A stretch of DNA of 44,935 bases from Alphaproteobacteria bacterium (GTDB taxonomy: Bacteria; Pseudomonadota; Alphaproteobacteria; Caulobacterales; Caulobacteraceae), in assembly GCA_003241825.1 (NCBI GenBank), contig QBLX01000007.1, positions 11,108 to 56,042 on the forward strand, read 5' to 3'. The notes under the pieces are model-generated. The model was not told where the DNA came from and did no database searches. It was given only the letters and a program-made list of their open reading frames with translations. Position 1 is the stretch's first letter. The number at the start of each line of letters is the position of its first letter. A program made the translations under genes and the position numbers. Below, piece by piece: positions 7,837 through 16,039 of the stretch.

Positions 7837-8625
7837 ATGATCCGATTGTACGTCACCCCTGACCTTGCCCCCGCTGTCGCCATCGCCCCGACGCCGGAGC
7901 AGTCTCGCTATCTGACGGGTGTGATGCGGCTGACCCAGGGCGACGATATCCTGGTGTTCAATGGCCGGGACGGCGAATGGCGCGCCACCATCACCGAGTT
8001 CACCAAGCGTGGCGTCGTGCTGACGAGCGGCGAGCAGGTGCGGTCGCAATCGCTCGGCCCGGACCTCGACCTGATCGTCGCCCTGGTCAAGAAATCCCGT
8101 GTCGAGACCATCGTGGAAAAGGCGGCCGAACTGGGCGTGCGCCGCATCCGCCCGACGATGACCCGCCGCACCAATGTCGAGAAGGTGCGTCTGGACCGTC
8201 TGGATGCCATCGCCATGGAGGCTGCGGAACAGACCGGCCGTCTGGACGTGCCCGTCGTCGATGATCCCGAGAAGCTGGACGTGATCCTCGACGGGTGGGA
8301 TCCGACCCGCAGGCTGATGTTCTGTGACGAGACAGGCGGAGCGCCGGCCATGGCGGCGCTTCAGGCCGCTGGACCGGGCCCCTGGGCGATCCTGATCGGA
8401 CCGGAAGGCGGGTTTGCGCCCGAAGAACGGGAGCGGCTGAGGTCCCTGCCCTTCACCACCGCCGTGTCGCTGGGCCCCAGGATCCTGCGCGCGGATACGG
8501 CGGCGATCGCTGCCATGACACTGTGGCAGGCCGCCGTTGGCGACTGGGAACGCGAGGTCGCCGACGCGCGTTCGCCGATCAGGCCATCTGCCCCCTTGAG
8601 CCCGGCCACTTTCCCGCCCATCTAG
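7837..8625 (+). CDS. rsmE: 16S rRNA (uracil(1498)-N(3))-methyltransferase RsmE
   Basis: RsmE uses S-adenosylmethionine to methylate N3 of U1498 in 16S rRNA during 30S maturation. The 262-aa product has an N-terminal PUA-like domain (SRYLTGVMRLTQGDDILVFNGRDGEW) and a SPOUT trefoil-knot domain with VALVKKSRVETIVEKAAELGVRRIRP, AMEAAEQTGR, ILIGPEGGFAPEE and VSLGPRILRADTAAIAAM. These knot motifs are diagnostic. The start ATG follows GCGGAGA, part of which is contributed by the end of the REPIN just upstream. The C-terminal 20 residues extend a little beyond the typical family end. It is followed by gshA, a pairing often seen in alphaproteobacteria. Confidence 0.95.
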   Translation: MIRLYVTPDLAPAVAIAPTPEQSRYLTGVMRLTQGDDILVFNGRDGEWRATITEFTKRGVVLTSGEQVRSQSLGPDLDLIVALVKKSRVETIVEKAAELGVRRIRPTMTRRTNVEKVRLDRLDAIAMEAAEQTGRLDVPVVDDPEKLDVILDGWDPTRRLMFCDETGGAPAMAALQAAGPGPWAILIGPEGGFAPEERERLRSLPFTTAVSLGPRILRADTAAIAAMTLWQAAVGDWEREVADARSPIRPSAPLSPATFPPI

Positions 8626-8671
8626 CCGCAACAGCACCGGTGCCAGTCGTGCCGGTTTTCGAGGTTCTCTC

Positions 8672-10033
8672 ATGGCCGACCACGCGCCGCTTGCATTCGA
8701 CCATCTGGTCGCCTCCATGTCCGATGGGGCGAAGCCGAAGTCGCAATGGCGGATCGGGGCCGAGCACGAGAAATTCGGCTTCGAAAAATCGACCCTGCGC
8801 CGGCCCGGATATGAAGGCCCCGGCGGTATCCATGCGATGCTGACGGGCCTGCAGCGTTTCGGCTGGGCTCCGGTCGAGGAAGGCGGGCATGTCATTGCCC
8901 TGGAGCGCAAGAATGCCGAAGGGTTCACGGCCTCGATCAGCCTGGAGCCCGGCGGACAGTTCGAACTGTCCGGGGCCCCGCTGCAGACCGTTCACGATAT
9001 CTGTTCGGAGACCGGCCAGCACCTGATGGAAGTCAAGATGGTGGCCGACGAGCTGAACCTGGGTTTCCTGGGTGCAGGCTTCGACCCGATGTGGACCCGC
9101 GAGGACGTGCCCGTCATGCCCAAGGGCCGCTACGATATCATGCGGTCCTACATGCCCAAGAAGGGCAAGCTCGGCCTCGACATGATGCTTCGGACCTGCA
9201 CCATCCAGGCCAACCTCGACTTCGAGTCCGAGGCCGACATGGTGGCCAAATTCAGGACCTCACTGGCCCTGCAGCCGATCGCCACCGCCCTGTTCGCCTG
9301 CAGTCCGTTCACGGAGGGCCGGCCGAACGGCTTCCTGTCCGCCCGCGCCAACGTCTGGACCGACACCGATCCCGACCGCACCGGCATGCTGGCCTTCGTC
9401 TTCGAGGACGGTTTCGGGTTCGAGACCTATGCCAATTACGCCCTCGACACGCCGATGTATTTCGCCAAGCGCGACGGTCGCTACGTCGATGCCTCCGGCC
9501 AGTCGTTCCGGGCCTTCATGAAGGGCGAACTGCCCGCCCTGCCCGGTGAACTCCCGACCATGAAGGACTGGGCCGATCACCTGACCACCCTGTTCCCCGA
9601 GGTCCGGCTGAAACAGTATCTGGAGATGCGCGGGGCCGATGGTGGTCCGTGGAGCCGTATCTGCGGCCTGCCGGCCCTGTGGGGCGGGATCTTCTATGAC
9701 GCCCCGTCGCTGGCTGCTGCCTGGGACCTCTGCAAGGACTGGGACATCGCCGACCACGAACGCCTGCGCCGCGATGTGACGAAACTGGGCCTGAAGGCCG
9801 AGGTCGCGGGGCGCTCCGTGCGCGACATCGCCGTCGACATGGTCGCCATCGCCCGCCAGGGACTGAAGAACCGGGCCCGCATGTCCGGCGGCATGGTGGA
9901 CGAGCGCGGCTTCCTGTCGGAACTGGAAGACATCGCCGACAGCGGCGTTACCCCGGCCGAGCGGTTGCTGGACCTTTATCACGGTGACTGGAAGGGCGAC
10001 GTGACACGGATCTACCGGGACTTTGCCTACTGA
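8672..10033 (+). CDS. gshA: Glutamate-cysteine ligase (plant/alphaproteobacterial type)
   Basis: Catalyses ATP-dependent joining of L-glutamate to L-cysteine, the first and controlling step of glutathione synthesis, in the cytoplasm. The 453-aa sequence fits the GCS2-type enzymes shared by plants and alphaproteobacteria rather than the E. coli GshA type. It shows WRIGAEHEKFGF near the N-terminus, ISLEPGGQFELSGAPL, LGAGFDPMW, MPKGRYDIMRSYMP, MMLRTCTIQANLDF, FACSPFTEGRPNGFLSARANVW, and LKQYLEMRGADGGPW. The EHEKF and EPGGQFELSG segments carry the metal/glutamate-binding acidic residues. It lies 46 bases after rsmE on the same strand and may be cotranscribed with it. Thiol-linked genes elsewhere in the window (gloB, grxC, peroxiredoxin, GST) fit a glutathione-using cell. 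Confidence 0.95.
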   Translation: MADHAPLAFDHLVASMSDGAKPKSQWRIGAEHEKFGFEKSTLRRPGYEGPGGIHAMLTGLQRFGWAPVEEGGHVIALERKNAEGFTASISLEPGGQFELSGAPLQTVHDICSETGQHLMEVKMVADELNLGFLGAGFDPMWTREDVPVMPKGRYDIMRSYMPKKGKLGLDMMLRTCTIQANLDFESEADMVAKFRTSLALQPIATALFACSPFTEGRPNGFLSARANVWTDTDPDRTGMLAFVFEDGFGFETYANYALDTPMYFAKRDGRYVDASGQSFRAFMKGELPALPGELPTMKDWADHLTTLFPEVRLKQYLEMRGADGGPWSRICGLPALWGGIFYDAPSLAAAWDLCKDWDIADHERLRRDVTKLGLKAEVAGRSVRDIAVDMVAIARQGLKNRARMSGGMVDERGFLSELEDIADSGVTPAERLLDLYHGDWKGDVTRIYRDFAY

Positions 10034-10129
10034 CATGATCCTCGGGAAGATGCGTCTGTCCCGTGCGGCCATCAGGTTCGCCAAAAGCAGACATCGCGGA
10101 AGGCAGATAGCGGCCCCCAGCTTAAGTCC

Positions 10130-11269
10130 TCAGCACGGTTCTTTCTGGTCTCTCGGGATCGATCGACTGTCTGCGACGGGGTGGGCAATCTCTGGCACCA
10201 TCCACTTGCGAATTAGCCAGCGGCCCGGACGCTCGACGAAAACATGGATGGCACCGGCGACGGTGAGCATCAACATCATGATCGCGGTCAACTCGGCGGG
10301 CCCCATCCGGTAATCGCCCGCCCAGCCGAACAGCGCCTCCGCAGTGTTGCGCCAAACCATCAAGATGGGGATGTGGACCAGATAAAGCGCGAACGAAGCC
10401 TCTCCCGCGAACAGTACGGCGGGGTGCGACAGGAAGGTATGGACACGCGCTTTGGCCAGGAGCGCAAGCGACAGGATGAAGGGACCGGCGGCCACCACGA
10501 TGACGCGGTCGTCCACCCCGATCTGCATCAGAGCAAGCAGCGCTACTGTCGCCGCCAGCGCGCCAGCAATCGCCAGCCTGGCCGAAGGGGCCCAGCGCAA
10601 ACCGAGATAGTAGAGGCCGATACCATAAAGGAACTCCGGGATGATCCGCAGGATGCCCATACTGTCTTCTGCCCTTGGCAGAACGCGCCCGAACTGTGCG
10701 CGATAGAACCCGTCGAGAACGATGAATACCAAGCCTGCAAGCGCGATTAGGATCCACGGTCTGGCTCGCAAACGCAGCGCAATGGCGGCGTAAACGGGGA
10801 AAGCCAGATATGCGAACCACTCTGCGGACAGCGACCAGGCTGGACCGTTCCATTCCACGAGGGTTTCTCGAGGAAACCAGGCCGAAATGAGAAGCAGGGT
10901 TCCTGCGAAGTCGGTCGGATTGAACCGGCCCGGCTCCAGGCCGACCCCGACCAGCGGCGCGACCAGCACCATTCCCAAAATCGCCAGGAGAATGAAGAGG
11001 TGAGCGGGATAAATCCGGGCGAACCGAGCCACGAGGAAGCGACGGTAGTCTGGAACCGCATCTCCCTGCAGATAGACGTGTGTCAGGATGAAGCCAGACA
11101 GGATGAAGAAGACATCCACGCCAAGCCGGGCGCGATCCCACCATCCGTCGTCTCCGGTCAACGTCCATTGAAGCTGGAGGTGAAACAGCACGACGCCAAG
11201 CGCCAGAAAAAACCTCACGCCGGTCAGCGGGTCCAATACATCGGGGAATGGAATAAGCTTGGCCATCAT
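10130..11269 (-). CDS. Acyltransferase family 3 membrane protein (OafA/YrhL-like)
   Basis: An integral membrane O-acyltransferase of 379 aa that would add acetyl or other acyl groups to an extracytoplasmic sugar polymer or lipid. The N-terminus reads LTGVRFFLALGVVLFHL, with the conserved basic residue and catalytic His of family 3. GVDVFFILSGFILTHVYL, the RRFLVARFARIYPAHLFILL motif and about ten hydrophobic helices follow, ending in the family's VERPGRWLIRKW. It stands alone on the minus strand between gshA and a decayed DUF72 remnant, and its base composition looks less GC-extreme than its neighbours. This suggests acquisition or local rearrangement. Two start codons are adjacent (11269 and 11266). 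The acceptor glycan is unknown. Confidence 0.9.
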   Translation of the reverse strand: MMAKLIPFPDVLDPLTGVRFFLALGVVLFHLQLQWTLTGDDGWWDRARLGVDVFFILSGFILTHVYLQGDAVPDYRRFLVARFARIYPAHLFILLAILGMVLVAPLVGVGLEPGRFNPTDFAGTLLLISAWFPRETLVEWNGPAWSLSAEWFAYLAFPVYAAIALRLRARPWILIALAGLVFIVLDGFYRAQFGRVLPRAEDSMGILRIIPEFLYGIGLYYLGLRWAPSARLAIAGALAATVALLALMQIGVDDRVIVVAAGPFILSLALLAKARVHTFLSHPAVLFAGEASFALYLVHIPILMVWRNTAEALFGWAGDYRMGPAELTAIMMLMLTVAGAIHVFVERPGRWLIRKWMVPEIAHPVADSRSIPRDQKEPC

Positions 11270-11319
11270 GCACCACAGTGGGACGCTGCTGCGTCTATCG
11301 AAAAGACAGTCGCAAGATA

Positions 11320-11628
11320 GACGCCAGCAAGAACTGGCGTGACGAGACGCCGGACGGGTCCGTGTTCTCGGTCAGGACCAGCCGCGACTGCACCAATCGC
11401 AAGCTGCTGTCCGAGGGCAGGGAACTGGACGACATTGCCCGGCAGACCCGTACCTGGGCCAGAAGCAGCGACGTCTTCGCCTGTTTCATCTCCGGGGCGA
11501 AGGTCCGCAATCCGGCAGCGGCCCAGGCCCTCATCGCGAAAGTGGCCCAGGCCGCAACGGGCAGGGCAGAACCGCGTTCACTTGTGGATCGCGGCCGGCA
11601 GCCACACCTGTCGTCTGCTGCCCCGTAA
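11320..11628 (+). pseudogene. Remnant of a DUF72 (YecE-like) gene with internal deletion
   Basis: The translated frame carries two separated pieces of a DUF72 protein joined together. One is an N-terminal-half segment (NWRDETPDGSVFSVRTSRDCTNRKLL); the other is the C-terminal end of the family (LDDIARQTRTWARSSDVFACFISGAKVRNPAAAQALIAKV). They meet at SEGRE-LDDIA with no frameshift. The roughly 150 residues that normally lie between them are missing, as is the first part of the protein before NWRDE. DUF72 proteins are usually about 240-300 aa, against about 100 here. The remnant begins right beside the start of the acyltransferase gene, which suggests that one rearrangement removed the 5' end. 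It is probably non-functional. Confidence 0.75.
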
Positions 11629-11646
11629 AGCTTCAAGGACATCATC

Positions 11647-12717
11647 ATGCCCATCGCCACCCGCGCCTTCGCCGCGACTGCTTCCGATCAGCCCCTGTCT
11701 CCCTACAGTTTCAACCGTCGTGATCCGGGCGCGGATGATGTCGCCATCGACATCAAATATGCGGGCGTCTGTCATTCCGACCTGCATATCGTGAAGAATG
11801 ATCTGGGCAACACCCGCTATCCGATCGTGCCTGGCCACGAGATTGCCGGCATCGTCTCGGCCGTCGGGGCGAACGTGACCCGCTTCAAGGTGGGCGACCG
11901 GGTCGGGGTCGGTTGCATGGTCGACAGCTGTCGCCAGTGCCAGCCATGCCGGGATGGCGAGGAGCAATACTGCGTCCCGGGCATGACCCAGACCTATGGC
12001 TCGGCTGATCCCAAGGGGGCCGAGGTCGGCCAGAAGATCACCCAGGGCGGCTATTCGACGGCCATCGTGGTCGACCAGAACTATGTCGTGACCATCCCCG
12101 ACAGCCTGGCGCTCGACGCCGCTGCACCGCTGCTGTGTGCGGGCATCACGACCTATTCGCCGCTGAAGCACTGGAAGGTCGGACCGGGCTCGCGGGTCGC
12201 CGTGATCGGCCTCGGCGGTCTGGGCCATATGGCTGTCAAACAGGCTGCCGCCATGGGGGCCGAGGTGACGGTCCTTTCGACCTCGGATCGCAAGAAGGCC
12301 GATGCGGAGCGGATGGGGGCAAAGCATTTCCTCATCAACACCGACAAGGCGGCGATGAAGGCGGCGGGGGAAAGCTTTGACCTGATCATCAACACCGTGT
12401 CGGCCACTCACGAGATATCCAGTCACGTCGGCCTGCTGGCCAAGGACGGGACCATGGTCATGCTGGGCCTTTCCACCGAGGGCATGCCCGTGTTCGCCAT
12501 GAGCCTTCTGTGGCGTCGCCGGTCGGTCGCCGGATCGCTGATCGGCGGCATCCGCGAGACCCAGGAGATGCTCGACTTCTGCGCCGCCAATGACATCGCC
12601 TGCGAGATCGAGACCATCGCGCCGGAGCAGATCAACGAGGCCTATGCGCGGATGGAGAAGTCGGACGTCCGCTACCGCTTCGTCATCGACGTCTCGAAGA
12701 TGACCGACGCCGCCTGA
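11647..12717 (+). CDS. Zinc-dependent NAD(P) alcohol dehydrogenase (YahK/CAD-like)
   Basis: A medium-chain dehydrogenase/reductase of 356 aa that interconverts aldehydes and alcohols. Catalytic zinc ligands are in GVCHSDLHIVKND and PGHEIAGIV. The structural zinc site is the four-Cys cluster CMVDSCRQCQPCRDGEEQYC. The Rossmann motif VIGLGGLGHMAVKQAAAMGAEV binds the nicotinamide cofactor, and the following STSDRKK suggests NADP(H). LCAGITTYSPL and the overall spacing match the cinnamyl-alcohol-dehydrogenase/YahK branch, whose bacterial members reduce a broad range of aldehydes. AAGGA precedes the ATG. A strong hairpin with a T run follows the stop, so it is probably a single-gene unit. Confidence 0.93.
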   Translation: MPIATRAFAATASDQPLSPYSFNRRDPGADDVAIDIKYAGVCHSDLHIVKNDLGNTRYPIVPGHEIAGIVSAVGANVTRFKVGDRVGVGCMVDSCRQCQPCRDGEEQYCVPGMTQTYGSADPKGAEVGQKITQGGYSTAIVVDQNYVVTIPDSLALDAAAPLLCAGITTYSPLKHWKVGPGSRVAVIGLGGLGHMAVKQAAAMGAEVTVLSTSDRKKADAERMGAKHFLINTDKAAMKAAGESFDLIINTVSATHEISSHVGLLAKDGTMVMLGLSTEGMPVFAMSLLWRRRSVAGSLIGGIRETQEMLDFCAANDIACEIETIAPEQINEAYARMEKSDVRYRFVIDVSKMTDAA

Positions 12718-12730
12718 GTCTTTCGGGCCA

Positions 12731-12762
12731 GCCACCACGGGAGACTTCCCGTGGCGGCTTTT
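12731..12762 (+). terminator. Rho-independent terminator after the alcohol dehydrogenase
   Basis: The inverted repeat CCACGGGA-GACT-TCCCGTGG forms a perfect 8-bp stem with a 4-base loop. It is extended across one mismatch by GCC/GGC, and TTTT follows at 12759-12762. It lies 13 bases after the stop codon. Confidence 0.8.
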
Positions 12763-12854
12763 CGCGCGCCCGCTTCCCGGCTAAGGCGTATCCGGATTGC
12801 AGGATCTTCCGTCTCAAGGTGGACCGCATCCGGAAACACACAGAGGGAATGCAC

Positions 12855-13580
12855 ATGGCACGAGTGGCTTTTGTAACCGGCGGAACGCGCGGCATCGGCA
12901 AGGCGATCGTGCAGAGGCTCAAGGAAGACGGCATGGCCGTCGCTGCGGGCTATTCAGGCAATAGCGAAGCCGCAGAGGCCACGGCCCGTGAGCTGGGCGT
13001 GATGGTGGTCAAGGGCAATGTCGGCTCGTTCGAGGACTGCGCCCGTGCCGTCGCCGACGTCGAGGCCGAACTCGGACCCATCGATGTGCTGGTGAACAAT
13101 GCCGGCATCACCCGCGACGGCTTCTTCCACAAGATGAGCTCCGACCAGTGGTCGGACGTGATCCGCGTCAACATGGACAGCGTGTTCAACATGACACGCC
13201 AGGTCATCAACGGCATGCGCGACCGGGGCTATGGCCGCATCGTCAACATCTCGTCGATCAACGGCCAGAAGGGCCAGGTCGGCCAGACGAACTATTCCGC
13301 CGCCAAGGCCGGCATGATCGGCTTCACCAAGGCGCTGGCGCTCGAAAATGCCCGCAAGGGCGTGACCGTGAACTGTATCGCACCCGGCTATATCGATACC
13401 GAGATGGTTGGCGCGATGGACGAGAAGGTCCTTGCCAGCATCATCGCCCAGATCCCGGTCGGTCGCCTGGGCAAGGGCGAGGAGATTGCCGACATGGTGT
13501 CCTGGCTGTCCGGTGAGCGTGCCGGATATGTCACAGGATGCACATTGTCGTTGAACGGCGGTCAGTATCTGGTCGGCTGA
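12855..13580 (+). CDS. phaB: Acetoacetyl-CoA reductase (short-chain dehydrogenase)
   Basis: A short-chain dehydrogenase of 241 aa that most closely fits PhaB/PhbB, which reduces acetoacetyl-CoA to (R)-3-hydroxybutyryl-CoA with NADPH for polyhydroxybutyrate synthesis. It has the TGGTRGIG cofactor loop, DVLVNNAGITRDGFFHKM, NISSINGQKGQVGQTNYSAAKAGMIGFTKALA with the Ser-Tyr-Lys catalytic set, CIAPGYIDTEMV, and a C-terminus of GCTLSLNGGQYL. The NGQKGQVGQTNYSAAKAG stretch is characteristic of acetoacetyl-CoA reductases rather than FabG. The ATG at 12855 is preceded by GAGGGA, and an upstream in-frame ATG at 12819 lacks such a site. No phaA or phaC is in the window, so the pathway link is inferred from similarity alone. 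Confidence 0.9.
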   Translation: MARVAFVTGGTRGIGKAIVQRLKEDGMAVAAGYSGNSEAAEATARELGVMVVKGNVGSFEDCARAVADVEAELGPIDVLVNNAGITRDGFFHKMSSDQWSDVIRVNMDSVFNMTRQVINGMRDRGYGRIVNISSINGQKGQVGQTNYSAAKAGMIGFTKALALENARKGVTVNCIAPGYIDTEMVGAMDEKVLASIIAQIPVGRLGKGEEIADMVSWLSGERAGYVTGCTLSLNGGQYLVG

Positions 13581-13628
13581 GCCCGCTCTGCCCAAAATCC
13601 GCCGAGGTGCAGTCGCACCCGTGTCTGC

Positions 13629-14417
13629 ATGAGTTCGAGGGTGAGGGTCAGATCGGCGTCCGCGCCGACCCGAATGACGATGGCGGTTGTCGCTGTCGCC
13701 ATCTCGTCGGGATTCGCGGCGACCCCCGTCCTCGCCCAGGTGCGTAGCAACGCCCAGGCCGAGCAAAGCCAGGCGCTGGCTGGATCGGCTTCGGCGCGGA
13801 CCATGCCGCCCACCGGGCGCTATGCTTCGGAGACGGGCGAGAATTTCATCTTTGACCGGTCCGGTTCCCGGCCGCTGTTCCGTTTCGAGCGGCGGGAGGA
13901 GACCTGGGTCCTGCGGCCGACACCGGCCCCGCGGGGCGACATCATCTATCGCAACGACGAGGGCACCCGCGTCTTGAGAGTCTCGCCCGAGGGCGGGATG
14001 ACGCTCTACACGGTGCGGGCACCCAATGGCACGCCCGCCTCGCGCGTCGGGCCGGCCACCACCCTGGCCCTGCCCGTCCTGGGACCGGAGCGGCTGTTCC
14101 AGCTGATGGCCGTCCGCAGCGGCCTGATCACCAGTGCCCTTGGCCGCACGGTCGAGATCAATCTGTTCGGCAATGAGTCCGAGGCCCTGTGTGTCGAGGC
14201 CCTGATCATCTCGACGGATGCGGTCCTGCGCATGGCCAGATCGGCCACGATGCGCGATCGCCTGACCCGCCTGCAAAGCATAACCATCGTCGAGGGCGGG
14301 CGGATGTCAGCCACCTTCAATCGCGGTGAACTGCGCGTGGTCGTCAATCCGGCCCAGGGGATCAGTGGTCGGCCGTCATCCAGCCGCATCATCCGGGCCT
14401 TCGAGCCAACCCAGTAG
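13629..14417 (+). CDS. Exported protein of unknown function, probable DUF4908
   Basis: A 262-aa protein with a basic start, a hydrophobic stretch (MAVVAVAISSGFAATPVLA) and a likely signal-peptidase cleavage after VLAQ, so it is probably periplasmic. The mature part is rich in Arg and Thr, with a beta-strand-like pattern: GRYASETGENFIFDRSGSRPLFRFE, WVLRPTPAPRGDIIYRNDEG, then an alpha/beta half containing LALPVLGPERLFQLMAVR. From memory this looks like DUF4908, a family almost confined to Caulobacterales; a profile search would settle that. The longer start at 13629 supplies the positive n-region that a start at 13674 would lack. It lies 48 bases after phaB and is convergent with gloB, 3 bases apart. 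No function is claimed. Confidence 0.7.
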   Translation: MSSRVRVRSASAPTRMTMAVVAVAISSGFAATPVLAQVRSNAQAEQSQALAGSASARTMPPTGRYASETGENFIFDRSGSRPLFRFERREETWVLRPTPAPRGDIIYRNDEGTRVLRVSPEGGMTLYTVRAPNGTPASRVGPATTLALPVLGPERLFQLMAVRSGLITSALGRTVEINLFGNESEALCVEALIISTDAVLRMARSATMRDRLTRLQSITIVEGGRMSATFNRGELRVVVNPAQGISGRPSSSRIIRAFEPTQ

Positions 14418-14420
14418 GGG

Positions 14421-15149
14421 TCAGCCGGCAAAGCTGTCCTTGGCCGCCCGTCTGCTGGCAAAATCCGCAGCGTCACGGGCGCGGAGAAACGGATTGAATG
14501 CCTTTTCAACAGCGAGGGTGGTCGGCACCGTCGGCTCCCCGCGCGCGCGGGCTGCAAAGATGGCCTCGGCGTGGGCCGCCATTTCGGGCCGGTCGTCGAG
14601 GCTCAGGGCGAACCGGGCATTGGCGACCGTGTATTCATGTGCCCCGTACAGGACCGTCTGATCCGGCCAGGCCGACAGGGCCTGGAGGCTGTCCCACATC
14701 TGATCCGGCGAGCCTTCGAACAGCCGGCCACAGCCCAGCGGGAACAGGGTGTCGCCAACGAAGGCGATGGAGTCGGGGGCGCTGCGGAAGACCACATGGC
14801 CCAGGGTATGGCCGGGCGTCGCCGTGACGTCGAACACCGTCTCGCCGAGCATCACGCAGTCCCCACCGCCGATCACCCGGTCCAGCGGGGCCGCGCGACG
14901 GACCTCTTCCGGGCCTGCGATCTCGGCTCCGGTCGAAGCCTTGACCGCCGCATTGCCCTGGGTGTGATCCGGATGCCAGTGGGTGTTCAGGATCAGGTCC
15001 AGCCGGCCCCAGCCCAGCCGCTCAAGCTCTTCCAGCACCCGCGCGCCGTCGGGTGTGTCGACGCAGGCCACGGCGCCGGTCGCCGTATCACGGACCAGAA
15101 ACCCGTAGTTGTCGCTCAGGCAGGGGAACAGGTGGACAGTCAGGGACAT
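14421..15149 (-). CDS. gloB: Hydroxyacylglutathione hydrolase (glyoxalase II)
   Basis: Hydrolyses S-D-lactoylglutathione to D-lactate and glutathione, the second step of methylglyoxal detoxification. The 242-aa product is a metallo-beta-lactamase-fold protein with the binuclear metal motif THWHPDHTQGN, TPGHTLGHVVF, FVGDTLFPLGCGRLFEGS and YGAHEYTVANARFA. A C-terminal HAGH domain ends with PTTLAVEKAFNPFLRA, which contacts glutathione in the family. Domain order and length match bacterial GloB. It is divergent from a methyltransferase gene, with about 90 bases between their starts, an arrangement often conserved in alphaproteobacteria. Confidence 0.96.
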   Translation of the reverse strand: MSLTVHLFPCLSDNYGFLVRDTATGAVACVDTPDGARVLEELERLGWGRLDLILNTHWHPDHTQGNAAVKASTGAEIAGPEEVRRAAPLDRVIGGGDCVMLGETVFDVTATPGHTLGHVVFRSAPDSIAFVGDTLFPLGCGRLFEGSPDQMWDSLQALSAWPDQTVLYGAHEYTVANARFALSLDDRPEMAAHAEAIFAARARGEPTVPTTLAVEKAFNPFLRARDAADFASRRAAKDSFAG

Positions 15150-15240
15150 CGACGAGGCCTCTCGGAAGCAATGCCGGATAACAGAAGCGAACCCATATTG
15201 CTCCAGCGACGAACGGCCGCGAACATTCTATAGTCGCGGC

Positions 15241-16029
15241 ATGCGGCGCGGCATCGACGATCTTAGGACCTTCTACGGCGAGCCGACCGGCGCGCTGGTC
15301 CGGCGCCTGCTGGCACGACGGCTCGACGATGCCTGGGGCGAGGCCAATGGCAGCGACATCCTGGGCATCGGCTATGCCACGCCCTGGCTGGACGCCTTTG
15401 TCGGCGCCCGCCGCGTGGTGGCCGCCATGCCTGCAGGGCAGGGTGTCGAGCTCTGGCCGGTCACCGGGCGGAACCGAACCCTTCTGGTCGACGAACGCCG
15501 CCTCCCCTTTGCGGCCGGGGCTTTTGACCGGGTGCTCCTCGTCCATGCGCTGGAAGAAGCCGACGATCCGGCCGCCCTGCTGACCGAGGCCGTCCGGGCC
15601 CTGTCCCCGGCGGGACGGATCATTCTGGTGGCGGCGGCCCGTGGCGGCCTCTGGGCGCGCGCCGAGGCCACCCCCTTTGGCCATGGGCGCCCCTTTACCC
15701 GGGGGCAGCTCGAACGACTGGTCCGCCAGGTGGGGCTGGAACCGACAGCCTGGTCACAGACCCTGTATGTGCCGCCCTGGCCACCGCTGCTGGGCCTTGC
15801 CGACGGCTTCGAACAGGTCGGCCGGCGCATCATCCCGGGCGCTGCGGGGCTGATCCTGCTGGAAGCGTCGCGCCACGCCTATGCCCGTATCCGCCCGGGC
15901 GGTCTGGCCCAGCGCGCACGGGCTGCCTCCCCGGCCCTTCTGCCCCAGCCTGCGAACCGCCCGGTCACAGACCTGGGCCGGACCGCATCGGGCACAGACG
16001 GGCTGGATGCGCCCGGCGAACCGTTCTAA
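15241..16029 (+). CDS. Class I SAM-dependent methyltransferase domain protein
   Basis: A 262-aa protein with a methyltransferase-like fold. It starts MRRGIDDLRTFYGEPTGALVRRLLARRL. A degenerate SAM-binding motif I follows (SDILGIGYATPWLDAF), then a motif with D at LLVDERRLPFAAGAFDRVLLVHALEEADDPAALLTEAVRALSPAGRIILV, and PFTRGQLERLVRQVGLEP. The last 60 residues are basic and Pro/Ala-rich. The GxGxG loop is altered (GIGYATP), so substrate and even activity are uncertain. The family is nearly always adjacent to gloB in alphaproteobacteria, but no reaction is established to my knowledge. The ATG at 15241 was chosen because conserved sequence begins there and an upstream start would lie inside gloB on the other strand. 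Confidence 0.8.
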   Translation: MRRGIDDLRTFYGEPTGALVRRLLARRLDDAWGEANGSDILGIGYATPWLDAFVGARRVVAAMPAGQGVELWPVTGRNRTLLVDERRLPFAAGAFDRVLLVHALEEADDPAALLTEAVRALSPAGRIILVAAARGGLWARAEATPFGHGRPFTRGQLERLVRQVGLEPTAWSQTLYVPPWPPLLGLADGFEQVGRRIIPGAAGLILLEASRHAYARIRPGGLAQRARAASPALLPQPANRPVTDLGRTASGTDGLDAPGEPF

Positions 16030-16039
16030 AGGCCCGCCC

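Noticed and set aside
7644-7883. Minus-strand frame of 79 codons across the rsmE upstream repeat
   Set aside because: Its HPGESRDP and GPGFRRD strings are the typical spurious translation of REP arms, not a gene.
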